Positions 1-8,328 of a stretch of DNA of 64,000 nucleotides are shown in pieces. The stretch is from assembly GCF_900277125.1 (NCBI RefSeq), contig NZ_OPYN01000085.1, positions 96,880 through 160,879 of the forward strand, given 5' to 3'. Source of the DNA: Pseudomonas inefficax. Its GTDB lineage: Bacteria; Pseudomonadota; Gammaproteobacteria; Pseudomonadales; Pseudomonadaceae. Each line of letters begins with the position of its first letter. Positions within the stretch are counted from its first letter, which is position 1. Position numbers and translations under genes: made by a program. The notes beneath the pieces are model-generated. The model had not been told where the DNA came from. It was given only the letters and a program-made list of their open reading frames with translations, and did no database searches.

Positions 1-681
1 CAGCAGCAGGTCGCAATGGCGCGAGAGCATGGCCAGGTGCTGCTCCACCTGGGCGGTGAGCGAGCGCTCATCGCAGATCACGATGGCCAGGCTGCCGGGG
101 CGCAGCACTTCGCGGGCGCGGCGCAGGGCCAGGCCGAGGCTGTCGGCGCCGGGGCTGGCCTCGGTGTGCAGCGCCTGGTTGACCTTGGCCAGGCGGTTGA
201 GCAGTTGCAGCAGGCTCTGCTTGCTGCGCCGGGGCTTGATTTCGTGGTGCTCGTTGTCGCCGAACACCAACCCACCGATGCGGTCGTTGTGGCCCAGTGC
301 GGCCCAGCCGAACAGCGCTGCGGCCTGGGCGGCCAGCACCGACTTGAACATCAGCCCCGAGCCGAAGAACAGCCGTTGGCTCTGCTCGACGAGGATGAAG
401 ATGGGGCGTTCGCGCTCTTCATGGAACAGCTTGGTGTGCGGCTCCTGGGTACGCGCGGTGACTCGCCAGTCGATGTTGCGTACATCGTCGCCGGCCTGGT
501 ACACGCGCACCTGGTCGAAGTCCACGCCGCGCCCGCGTAATTTGGAGTGGTGCAGGCCCACCAGCGGGCTGCGCTGGCCGGGCCGGGAAAACAGCTGGAT
601 TTCGCGCACGCGGTGGCGCATGTCGATCAGCTCGGCAAGGCCGATGCGGATGCCGGGTTCGGCCAGCGACGCGGTGGGCAT
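1..681 (-). CDS. DUF58 domain protein (partial, C-terminus beyond window)
   Basis: The reading frame opens with ATG at 681 and runs without a stop to base 1, so 227 N-terminal residues are visible and the C-terminus lies outside. The segment beginning around residue 50 (KLRGRGVDFDQVRVY, then DDVRNIDWRVTART) is the signature of the DUF58 family. The following stretch, with FILVEQS and later LAIVICDE, is the vWA-like part expected next. It starts only 4 bases after the MoxR ATPase stop, so the two are co-transcribed. MoxR-DUF58 pairs are usually followed by vWA and membrane proteins and are thought to work as chaperone-like systems for assembly or metal insertion; the client here is unknown. 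The family call is secure, the role is inference. Confidence 0.85.
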   Translation of the reverse strand, partial: MPTASLAEPGIRIGLAELIDMRHRVREIQLFSRPGQRSPLVGLHHSKLRGRGVDFDQVRVYQAGDDVRNIDWRVTARTQEPHTKLFHEERERPIFILVEQSQRLFFGSGLMFKSVLAAQAAALFGWAALGHNDRIGGLVFGDNEHHEIKPRRSKQSLLQLLNRLAKVNQALHTEASPGADSLGLALRRAREVLRPGSLAIVICDERSLTAQVEQHLAMLSRHCDLLL

Positions 682-685
682 GGGC

Positions 686-1645
<960 letters not shown>

Positions 1646-1735
1646 CGGTGACGGTTCCTGGTATGGGGCCGCAGGCGGCTGGAAGCAGCTGCCCTGGCAA
1701 GGGGTGATACTTTAATCCATCCGGGGGGGTGGCGA

Positions 1736-1812
1736 CCAATGGCGGCAGGGAAATTTATCCTTGCCGGGGGCCATGCAGGTCCGGAATTGTCCTGCATGTG
1801 GCTGGCCATTGG
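1736..1812. repeat. Concentric inverted repeats between moxR and the DUF2235 gene
   Basis: The outer arms are CCAATGGC (1736-1743) and GCCATTGG (1805-1812). Inside them are the perfect arms CATGCAGG (1772-1779) and CCTGCATG (1791-1798). The block sits in a divergent promoter region, so it could be an operator or a cruciform. It has no T-run and is not the REP type found elsewhere in the window. Confidence 0.5.
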
Positions 1813-1876
1813 CTGATAGCCCGCAGCGGTGTGCTGGCGCCTGCTTGTGCTTTTTGCACAAGCAGGAGGCACGAAG

Positions 1877-3184
1877 ATGGACCTGAACAGCTGTAGCACT
1901 GCACGCACCACGCCAGTCACCCTGCGCTTTGGCGTGTTCTTCGATGGCACCGGTAACAACCATCACAATGTGATGGCGGTGGACGCACCGGCGGGCAAGG
2001 GGGCCAGTTATGCCAATGCCTTGAGCAATGTGGCCCTGTTGCATGCGCTGTACCCGGCGCAGGGGGCCAATGCTGATGGGACCATGGCGTTTCTGAAGCG
2101 CTATATCGAGGGCGTGGGCACCCTGGCGGGGGAGGCGGACCATGCCTATGCCTCGGCCACCGGGTGTGGAAGCAGGGGGGCCGAGGCGCGGGTCGAGGAG
2201 GCCCTGGCGGGGATTGCCGAGCAGCTGCGGGACTGGTGTGAGGCGCACCCACAGGCAAGGCTCGAGCGGGTCGAGTTCGACCTGTTCGGTTTCAGCCGGG
2301 GCGCGGCGGCGGTGCGGCATCTGGCCAACCTCTTGCACGATGGCGGCGGCGAACGCTTGGCTGTGCCCTGCGGCATCGTGATCAATTTCATCGGCCTGTT
2401 CGACACAGTGGCGGCGATCATTGCGCCGCTGCAGGGTGACTTCGATCCCGCCGACGACCGCCATGGTGGCTTGCGCCTGGGCCTGGGCGCGGGCATTGCC
2501 CGGCAAATGGTGCAACTGGTGGCGGGGGACGAGCAGCGGCACAACTTCCCACTGGTGCGCAGTGGCCATGACATCATTTTGCCTGGCGTGCATTCGAACA
2601 TTGGCGGTGGTTACCCAGATACCACGCAGGAGCAGGTGCTACTGTGCAAACCGCAGTCACAACGGGTGCCGCAGGGTATGCGCGCCGAGAAGACTCGCGT
2701 GCATGCCGGCGTCAGTGCCTTGCTGGTGTCGGCATTCGGCGAACTGGGGGCGCCCAGGCCGCAGGTGCTGGTCTGGGAGGAGCCGATTCCCGGTGGCCTG
2801 CCGAGCGAGGCGCAAAAGCAGGTTTATGCGGCGGTGTATCGCGAGCGGGAAGTAGCGGGGCAGCTTTCCCGGGTTTACCTGAGCATCATGCGCGAGTTGG
2901 CGGTGCGGGCGGGTGTGCCGTTTGCGCCTTTGGGCGGGCAGGCTGAGCATCGGTTGCCGGAGGAGTTGCTGGGCATCAGCCGCAAGTTGCACGAATTTGC
3001 TTTGGGTGAATGCGAAGAGCCTGGATTGACCGAGGATGAGCTGGGTTTGTTGCGCGACAGATATGTGCATGCGTCGGCGAACTGGAACGCGTTGAAGGGG
3101 CTGCGTAACAGTGTGCTGGATGTGTTGTTCGTCAATCGGCCGGGGGCAGGGGGGCGGGTGATGCATGCCAATCCAGTCGCTTGA
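1877..3184 (+). CDS. DUF2235 / Tle1-like alpha-beta hydrolase
   Basis: A 435-aa protein of the DUF2235 family (T6SS_Tle1 phospholipase-like fold). The N-terminal FFDGTGNN motif (about residue 20) and the nucleophile elbow GFSRG in FDLFGFSRGAAAVRHLAN (about residue 140) are both present. I chose the ATG at 1877 because GGAGG lies about 9 bases upstream; the longer frame adds 16 unlikely residues. There is no signal peptide, as expected for T6SS-delivered or cytoplasmic members of the family. In many proteobacteria these proteins are type VI effectors encoded near vgrG and an immunity gene, but neither is visible here, so this is an orphan copy. The hydrolase family is well supported; phospholipase and effector status are inference. 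Confidence 0.85.
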   Translation: MDLNSCSTARTTPVTLRFGVFFDGTGNNHHNVMAVDAPAGKGASYANALSNVALLHALYPAQGANADGTMAFLKRYIEGVGTLAGEADHAYASATGCGSRGAEARVEEALAGIAEQLRDWCEAHPQARLERVEFDLFGFSRGAAAVRHLANLLHDGGGERLAVPCGIVINFIGLFDTVAAIIAPLQGDFDPADDRHGGLRLGLGAGIARQMVQLVAGDEQRHNFPLVRSGHDIILPGVHSNIGGGYPDTTQEQVLLCKPQSQRVPQGMRAEKTRVHAGVSALLVSAFGELGAPRPQVLVWEEPIPGGLPSEAQKQVYAAVYREREVAGQLSRVYLSIMRELAVRAGVPFAPLGGQAEHRLPEELLGISRKLHEFALGECEEPGLTEDELGLLRDRYVHASANWNALKGLRNSVLDVLFVNRPGAGGRVMHANPVA

Positions 3185-3188
3185 GCCG

Positions 3189-3254
3189 CCTGTGGGAGGG
3201 GGTTTGCATGGCACCGGCGGCGCCGGTGTTCGCGGGTCAACCCGCTCCCACAGG
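3189..3254. repeat. REP palindrome pair
   Basis: Two inverted REP units (CCTGTGGGAG... and ...GCTCCCACAGG) flank a GGCACCGGCGGCGCCGGTG centre. The pair lies between the convergent DUF2235 and DapA-family genes, the usual place for P. putida REPs. Confidence 0.8.
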
Positions 3255-3261
3255 CCCTGCG

Positions 3262-4152
3262 TCAATTGCCGAGAACGGCGTCCAGCAGGCCCTTCAGGTA
3301 GTCGCTGCCTTGCGCATCCAGCGGTTGCAGGGGCAGGCGTGGAGCGCCGACATCCTGGCCGAGCATCTGCAAACCGGCCTTGATGGTGGTGGGCAGGCCG
3401 CGCCGGGTGATGTACTCCAACAGTTCGTACTGGCGGTAGAACAGCGCGCGGGCTTCAGCCAGGTCGCCTTGCTGGACCGCATCCCACAGCGCCAGGTTCA
3501 GCGTCGGGATCAGGTTGGGCGCGGCGGTGCACCAGCCGGTGGCACCGGCCACCAGGGCTTCCAGGGTGAGCGGGTTGCAACCGTTGTAGAAAGCCACCTG
3601 GCCATCGGTGGCCTTGAACAGGCGGTGCATGCGCTGGATGTCGCCGGTACTTTCCTTGACCATGGTCACATTGGGCACTTCGCCGAGGATGCGCAGGATC
3701 AGCTCCACCGACAGGTCGGTGCCGCTGGTGCCCGGGTTGTTGTAGAGCATGATCGGAATGTCGATGGCCGCGCCCACTGTCTTGTAGTGGGTGACCACTT
3801 CGGCTTCGGTGAGCTTCCAGTAAGAGATGGGCAAGACCATCACCGCCGTGGCGCCGCAGGCCTGTGCCAGGCGGGCACGCTGCACGGTGCGCGCGGTGGT
3901 CAGGTCGGAGACGCTGACCACGCTGGGCACGCGGCCGGCAATGCGTGTCAGGCTGAAGCGCACCACCGTTTCCCATTCGCTGTCGGACAGGTAGGCGCCT
4001 TCGCCGGTACTGCCCAGCGGTGCGATGGCGTGTACGCCGTCGGCGATCAGGCGGTCGATGGACATGCCCAGGGCATCCAGGTCGAGCGTGCCGTCTGCCA
4101 TGAAGGGAGTGATGGTGTAACCGATAACGCCGCGAATTACAGGTGTAGACAT
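3262..4152 (-). CDS. DapA/dihydrodipicolinate synthase-family aldolase or lyase
   Basis: A 296-aa class I (Schiff-base) aldolase of the DHDPS/N-acetylneuraminate lyase superfamily. It shows the pyruvate-binding GSTGEG motif near residue 50, the YNNPG tyrosine motif near 138 and the Schiff-base lysine in VKESTG near 166. The length is normal. A GAGGTG sequence precedes the ATG. It follows a class II aldolase gene after a 44-base gap on the same strand, so the two probably form a catabolic operon rather than serve lysine synthesis; the lysine-pathway dapA of Pseudomonas lies elsewhere. The substrate is probably a 2-keto-3-deoxy sugar acid or a related hydroxy-keto acid, but this is inference. 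Confidence 0.85.
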   Translation of the reverse strand: MSTPVIRGVIGYTITPFMADGTLDLDALGMSIDRLIADGVHAIAPLGSTGEGAYLSDSEWETVVRFSLTRIAGRVPSVVSVSDLTTARTVQRARLAQACGATAVMVLPISYWKLTEAEVVTHYKTVGAAIDIPIMLYNNPGTSGTDLSVELILRILGEVPNVTMVKESTGDIQRMHRLFKATDGQVAFYNGCNPLTLEALVAGATGWCTAAPNLIPTLNLALWDAVQQGDLAEARALFYRQYELLEYITRRGLPTTIKAGLQMLGQDVGAPRLPLQPLDAQGSDYLKGLLDAVLGN

Positions 4153-4196
4153 AACCAGGCACCTCTGCCGTTGTTGGGGAAAGCGTACAGCTTCAG

Positions 4197-4979
4197 TCAG
4201 CCCAGGCAGTCGCCATGGGCACGCAAGGCACGGCGCGCGTAGTAGCTGAACGCGGCACCATGACGTTTGGGGGTGGAGATCCAGTCGTGGGCTTCCTTGC
4301 CCAGGGCATCCGGGATGGGGCGGATGTCACCGGCACCCATGGCCAGCAGCTGCATCTTTGCTGCGCGCTCGAACAGCAGGGCGAGCACGCAGGCCTCTTC
4401 GATCGAGCGACCGGCGATCAGCAGGCCGTGGTGGGAAAGCAGGATCGCGCGCTTGTCGCCGATCGCCCTGGAAATGATTTCACCTTCTTCGTTGCCTACC
4501 GGTACGCCGGGCCATTCCTTGAGGAACGCGCAGTCGTCGAACAGCGGGCAAAGGTCCATGTGCGAGATCGCCAGCGGCACTTCCAGCATCGACAGGGCGG
4601 CGCTGTGCAGCGGGTGGGTGTGGATGATGCAGTTGACGTCTGGGCGTGCGCGATACAGCCAGCTGTGGAAGCGGTTGGCCGGGTTGGCCATGCCGCGGCC
4701 TTGCAGCACGGTGAGGTCTTCGTCGACCACCAGCAGGTTGGAAGCGGCGATCTCGTCGAAACCCAGGCCGAGCTGTTGCGTGTAGTAGGTGCCAGGCTGC
4801 TCGGCACGTGCGGTGATCTGCCCGGCCAGGCCGGAGTCGTGGCCGCCGTCGAACAGGATGCGGCAGGTGAGGGCGAGTTTTTGTCGAGGGGTGTAGGCGT
4901 TGTCGGCCAGCGCCGTCAGCATCTGCTGCTGGGCGAGTTTGACCAGTTGGTCCTTGGGGGTCTGCATGGTGGTCGTCAT
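4197..4979 (-). CDS. Class II aldolase/adducin-family protein
   Basis: A 260-aa protein of the class II aldolase/adducin (fuculose-aldolase-like) family, which needs a divalent metal. The metal ligands are visible in HTHPLHSAALS (about residue 120) and in LLSHHGLLIAG (about residue 185). The segment NRFHSWLYRARPDVNCIIHTH is typical of decarboxylating or ketone-forming members of this family as well as aldolases. The start at 4979 follows a CAGGTA; an in-frame ATG at 4967 is possible. It is the first gene of a likely operon with the DapA-family gene. The 220-bp upstream gap holds a TGACAC-N3-GTGTCA palindrome that is a good operator candidate. The substrate is not known. Confidence 0.85.
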   Translation of the reverse strand: MTTTMQTPKDQLVKLAQQQMLTALADNAYTPRQKLALTCRILFDGGHDSGLAGQITARAEQPGTYYTQQLGLGFDEIAASNLLVVDEDLTVLQGRGMANPANRFHSWLYRARPDVNCIIHTHPLHSAALSMLEVPLAISHMDLCPLFDDCAFLKEWPGVPVGNEEGEIISRAIGDKRAILLSHHGLLIAGRSIEEACVLALLFERAAKMQLLAMGAGDIRPIPDALGKEAHDWISTPKRHGAAFSYYARRALRAHGDCLG

Positions 4980-5053
4980 GGGCGTACCTGCATGGAAGGG
5001 CGATGGTTGGCTGATCGGCGAGGAACACCGTCAGGACACAGCTGCGATAGTAA

Positions 5054-5086
5054 TGACACAAAGTGTCATATGCAAGCGATGTGTCA
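5054..5086. promoter_or_regulatory. TGACAC/GTGTCA operator candidate of the aldolase operon
   Basis: TGACAC-AAA-GTGTCA at 5054-5068 is a perfect dyad, with a further GTGTCA half-site at 5081-5086. It lies 75-107 bases upstream of the aldolase start. The layout suits a dimeric repressor such as a GntR or IclR protein, but no regulator gene sits next to it. Confidence 0.5.
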
Positions 5087-5198
5087 TCGACAGCGCCAGT
5101 CATGCGGACTGCGCGGGGGCGAGGTATGGCGGGTTGTCAGAGGTGGTGCAGGCAACGATCGGCAGGCCAGCCCTGATCACAGGGCTGGCACGTGCCCT

Positions 5199-6059
5199 TC
5201 AAGGTGCGCCGAACAGCATCGTCCAGTAAACGCCGTTATCGCTACGCGAGTTCTCGGCAAAGGCCGCACCTACCTGGGTAAACATCGGGTTCATCAGGTT
5301 GGCGCAATGCCCGGGGCTGGCCAGCCAACCTGCCATCGCCTTGCTCGGCGAGCCCTGGCCTGCGGCGATGTTCTCGCCGATCTGCCGCCCACGGTAGCCG
5401 GCATCCCATGCACGATCCGCGGGTAGATCACCGTCGAGGTCACGGTGCGCGAAGAAATTGTCGTTGGCCATCGCCCGGCTGTGGCGCTGCGCCGCCATTC
5501 CCAGGGCAGTGCTCCAGGTCAGCGGGCGCGCAGCGGCAAAGCGCTTGCGACCACACAGGCGCGGCTTCGCCCGTGCAGCGTTCACCTGTGCCAGCAACGC
5601 GTTGCTGGCCGATCGCCCATCGCCGAGCTGGGCGTCGAGCAGGGGCCGAGCCAGCAGCACCCGCCATTCGTTGCGTGAGCGACTGACGCCGATATCGGCA
5701 TATTGGCTATCGAGCAGGGCTGCGCAGTAGTCGCTGCGGAGCATGTCAAAGGCCTCCTCGGCATCTTGCGCGCCGACCAAGCGGATCGCCCGCACTTTCA
5801 CCGCCTGATAACCCGCAGCTTTCAATCCCTGCCGCAACTCCCCGCTGTAGCCGACCGGCAACGCCAGTTTCGGCTTCAGCACCAGCGGCGTCGAGCCTCG
5901 GATCATGCGCCGCTCGCAGCGCTGTGGCTGGGCGCGATAGTCGTTGATGGCTGCCACCAGCTGCCTTTCCCCACTGGCATGGGCGGGGTTGGCGAACAGC
6001 TGGAAAAAAGGAAGGAGGCAGAGCGAGACGAAGGGGGAGCGACGGACTGCTTGGCGCAT
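5199..6059 (-). CDS. Secreted CAP (SCP/PR1) domain protein with a degenerate second unit
   Basis: A 286-aa protein starting with a Sec-type signal (MRQAVRR, then a hydrophobic stretch ending near NPAHASG). The ATG at 6059 gives the cleanest signal peptide; upstream TTG codons are less likely. The C-terminal half (about 155-286) is an intact CAP domain, with conserved HSRAM, FFAHRD, GENIAAG and SPGHCANLMN segments. The N-terminal half (about 35-140) looks like a shortened relative: INDYRAQPQRC resembles VNAARAKPRLC, and LLDSQYADIGVS resembles LMNPMFTQVGAA, but the histidine and glutamate positions are missing. Bacterial CAP proteins are extracytoplasmic and mostly of unknown function. The gene faces a DUF3144-like gene across a 142-bp gap. 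Confidence 0.85.
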   Translation of the reverse strand: MRQAVRRSPFVSLCLLPFFQLFANPAHASGERQLVAAINDYRAQPQRCERRMIRGSTPLVLKPKLALPVGYSGELRQGLKAAGYQAVKVRAIRLVGAQDAEEAFDMLRSDYCAALLDSQYADIGVSRSRNEWRVLLARPLLDAQLGDGRSASNALLAQVNAARAKPRLCGRKRFAAARPLTWSTALGMAAQRHSRAMANDNFFAHRDLDGDLPADRAWDAGYRGRQIGENIAAGQGSPSKAMAGWLASPGHCANLMNPMFTQVGAAFAENSRSDNGVYWTMLFGAP

Positions 6060-6201
6060 GGGGTGAATGGCTCGGGTGAATGACGGCGGCAAGGCCGAAT
6101 TGAGGGCTCGGCTAAGACTGTGCGCCTCAATACAGGTTCACGTGCACGGGGTACAATTTTTCGCTAGTACTCAACTTGAATGCTGCAACAAGGTAAACGC
6201 A

Positions 6202-6498
6202 ATGACACAAGCTACCGATCAGGCTTTTTATGACCGCGCGGATGCGCATATCGACCTGGCGAACCAGCAGATCGAGAAAATCGAAGACCTGGGCAAGGTC
6301 AGTGCCTCACTGACCTTCGGCGCCTCGCGCTTCAATGCCTGGATGAGCGCCCGCAGCTTCAAGACCAGTGCCGAGCTGGCTGCCGCGCGGGAGGAGCTGT
6401 TGAAGTATTTCTGCGAGCAGTACCGGATGATGCTCGAGGACAACCTGGACGAGCACATCGAGCATTTTGACCGGTTTGTGCTAGGTAAAGGCGACTGA
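6202..6498 (+). CDS. Small DUF3144-like protein
   Basis: A 98-aa soluble, acidic, helix-rich protein (MTQATDQAFYDRADAHIDLANQQ, ending HFDRFVLGKGD). I recognise the pattern as the DUF3144 family, widespread in Pseudomonas and without known function. The ATG at 6202 was chosen because AAGG lies about 10 bases upstream and the family begins at this point; the frame extends further upstream without conserved residues. There are no cysteines, signal peptide or membrane segments in the chosen product. It is a monocistronic gene, followed by a REP pair. Confidence 0.7.
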   Translation: MTQATDQAFYDRADAHIDLANQQIEKIEDLGKVSASLTFGASRFNAWMSARSFKTSAELAAAREELLKYFCEQYRMMLEDNLDEHIEHFDRFVLGKGD

Positions 6499-6551
6499 AC
6501 CATGGGGGCGCGATCTCATGGAACTGCACACGGCTCATTGAACTAGCAGGG

Positions 6552-6644
6552 ACCCTGTGGGAGCGGCTTTAGCCGCGAACACCGGCGCAGCCGGTGCCAT
6601 GCACCGCGTTGGATTCTTCGCGGCTAAAGCCGCTCCCACAGGGT
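6552..6644. repeat. REP pair (type A)
   Basis: Inverted units ACCCTGTGGGAGCGGCTTTA and their complement flank a central CACCGGCGCAGCCGGTG hairpin. The copy at 13038-13130 is nearly identical through the whole middle. The element separates the convergent DUF3144-like and soxR genes. Confidence 0.85.
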
Positions 6645-6689
6645 ACGCGGACCGCTTGCGAATTCAGTCCTCTACCTGCCAGTGCAGCC

Positions 6690-7145
6690 TTATCGGGCCT
6701 TCTTCTCCAGAATCCGCGCCCCGGTGCCTTCCTTGCCCAGCACATCCTCGGGGTTGCGCAGCGGGCAATCCTCCAGCGACAGGCAGCCGCAACCAATGCA
6801 GTTGTCCAGGCTGTCGCGTAACGCTTCCAGGGTGCGAATGCGGGCGTTCAGGTCTTCGCGCCAGGCGGTCGACATCTCGCCCCATTGCGCTGCCGTGAGC
6901 TTGCTGTTGGGCGCATAGCGGCTGAAGGCCTGCTTGATCTCCTCAAGCGGAATTCCAGTGCGCTGCGCCACCTTGATGATGGCCAGCGTGCGCAAAACCA
7001 GTGAAGGATAGCGGCGCTGGTTACCCGCAGTACGCACGCTGGCGATCAGCCCCTTGGTCTCGTAAAAGTGCAGCGCAGACACCGCCACGCCGCTGCGCTT
7101 GGCCACTTCCCCTACCGTCAGCATCCGTGTGTTGTCCGCTGCCAT
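6690..7145 (-). CDS. soxR: Redox-sensing MerR-family activator SoxR
   Basis: A 151-aa MerR-family protein with an N-terminal winged helix-turn-helix ([21 protein letters not shown]), a dimerisation helix and the [2Fe-2S] ligand pattern C-x2-C-x-C-x5-C ([12 protein letters not shown]) near residue 120. This cysteine pattern is diagnostic of SoxR. The ATG at 7145 fits the family start; the extended frame adds 31 residues. In Pseudomonas, SoxR responds mainly to redox-cycling compounds and controls efflux and monooxygenase genes, not soxS. Here its gene is divergent from an RND pump, with a canonical SoxR box in the gap, so pump control is a strong inference. Confidence 0.96.
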   Translation of the reverse strand: MAADNTRMLTVGEVAKRSGVAVSALHFYETKGLIASVRTAGNQRRYPSLVLRTLAIIKVAQRTGIPLEEIKQAFSRYAPNSKLTAAQWGEMSTAWREDLNARIRTLEALRDSLDNCIGCGCLSLEDCPLRNPEDVLGKEGTGARILEKKAR

Positions 7146-7150
7146 GCCTG

Positions 7151-7181
7151 TTGACCTCAAGTTAAGTTGAGCTTTTATAGT
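7151..7181 (+). promoter_or_regulatory. SoxR box inside a 19-bp-spacer promoter
   Basis: TTGACC (-35, 7151-7156) and TATAGT (-10, 7176-7181) are separated by 19 bp, the long spacer that MerR-family activators need. The spacer and the end of the -35 hold the dyad CCTCAAGTTAAGTTGAG (7155-7171), which matches the known SoxR box. It points toward the efflux genes; the start of transcription should fall near 7188. Confidence 0.9.
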
Positions 7182-7230
7182 CCTGCCCGATCTTCTCCGC
7201 AACCGCTTTCCCTGATGATCGGAGCACTGC

Positions 7231-8328
7231 ATGAACAAAAGGACGTTACTGGCCTGGGCTGGCGCTGTTGCAGGTGTGCTGGCCGCTGCCTATGCATTGG
7301 TCGGCAGCGGCTCGGCGCCGCCGGCTGCAGCGGCATGGCCGGCGACCAAGGTGGCCCTGGCCACGGCCGAGCAGGTGCAGCTGGCACGGCAGAACTTTGC
7401 CTCGGGAGAGCTGGAGGCGGTCAACCAGGTACAGGTGGCTGCCGAGACGGCGGGGCGCATCACCCGCATCGCCTTCGAGTCGGGGCAATTGGTGAGTGCA
7501 GGGCAATTGCTGGTACAGCTGAACGATGCCCCGGAGCAAGCCCAGCGTGTGCAGTTGCGGGCCAGGTTGCGCAATGCCGAAGTGGTGCTGCAGCGCAGCC
7601 GCAAGTTGCGCGCGGTGAACGCCGTGTCACAGGAGCTGCTGGACAATGCCGCCACCGTCGTGGATGTGGCCAGCGGTGAGCTGCAGCATGTCGAGGCGTT
7701 GATCGCGCAGAAGGCCATACGTGCACCGTTTGCCGGCAAGCTCGGCATTCGCCGGGTGCATCAGGGCCAGTACCTGAGCGCTGGTGAGACCATCGCCAGC
7801 CTGGCCGATATCAGCCAGCTGCATGTCAATTTTTCCCTGGGCGAGCAAGCCGCCCCGCAGGTGCACGTGGGGCAACTGCTGGCGCTGACGGTGGATGCGG
7901 TGCACGGGCAGGACTTCCAGGCCCGGGTGGTAGCGGTGGACCCGGTGGTCAGCAAGGCGCGCCTGGTGCAGGTGCAGGCAGCCTTGCCGAACCCGGGCGG
8001 GCAGTTGCAGCCGGGCATGTACGCCGGCGTGCGCCTGGATGCCGCGCAGCCGTCAAGCGTGCTGGCCGTGCCGGAAACCGCGATCACCTACACCGCCTAC
8101 GGGCAGACGGTGTTCGTCGCTACCCGGGACCCGCAGCAGGGCACCCGGGTCAGCCGGGTACGGGTGACTACCGGCGAGCGCTGGCAAGGGCGGGTGGAGA
8201 TCACCTCAGGCCTGGCACCCGGTGACCAGGTTGTGGTTTCCGGGCAGCTGAAACTGAGCGACGGCATGCCGGTCGAGCCCGTGGCGCAGGACAGCCTGCA
8301 GGCCAGCCAGGGAGGGCGGCAATCGTGA
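7231..8328 (+). CDS. RND efflux periplasmic adaptor (membrane fusion protein), MexH-like
   Basis: A 365-aa HlyD/AcrA-type adaptor. The N-terminus has a membrane anchor ([19 protein letters not shown]). The barrel-sandwich halves lie near residues 60-95 ([20 protein letters not shown]) and 160-190 ([20 protein letters not shown]), on either side of a short helical hairpin; beta-barrel and membrane-proximal parts follow. There is no N-terminal lipobox cysteine, so it is anchored by the helix. It is the first gene of the SoxR-box operon, and its stop overlaps the GTG start of the RND gene. No outer-membrane channel gene follows, so the pump must borrow one. MexH of the MexGHI-OpmD system is the best recalled analogue. 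Confidence 0.9.
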   Translation: MNKRTLLAWAGAVAGVLAAAYALVGSGSAPPAAAAWPATKVALATAEQVQLARQNFASGELEAVNQVQVAAETAGRITRIAFESGQLVSAGQLLVQLNDAPEQAQRVQLRARLRNAEVVLQRSRKLRAVNAVSQELLDNAATVVDVASGELQHVEALIAQKAIRAPFAGKLGIRRVHQGQYLSAGETIASLADISQLHVNFSLGEQAAPQVHVGQLLALTVDAVHGQDFQARVVAVDPVVSKARLVQVQAALPNPGGQLQPGMYAGVRLDAAQPSSVLAVPETAITYTAYGQTVFVATRDPQQGTRVSRVRVTTGERWQGRVEITSGLAPGDQVVVSGQLKLSDGMPVEPVAQDSLQASQGGRQS

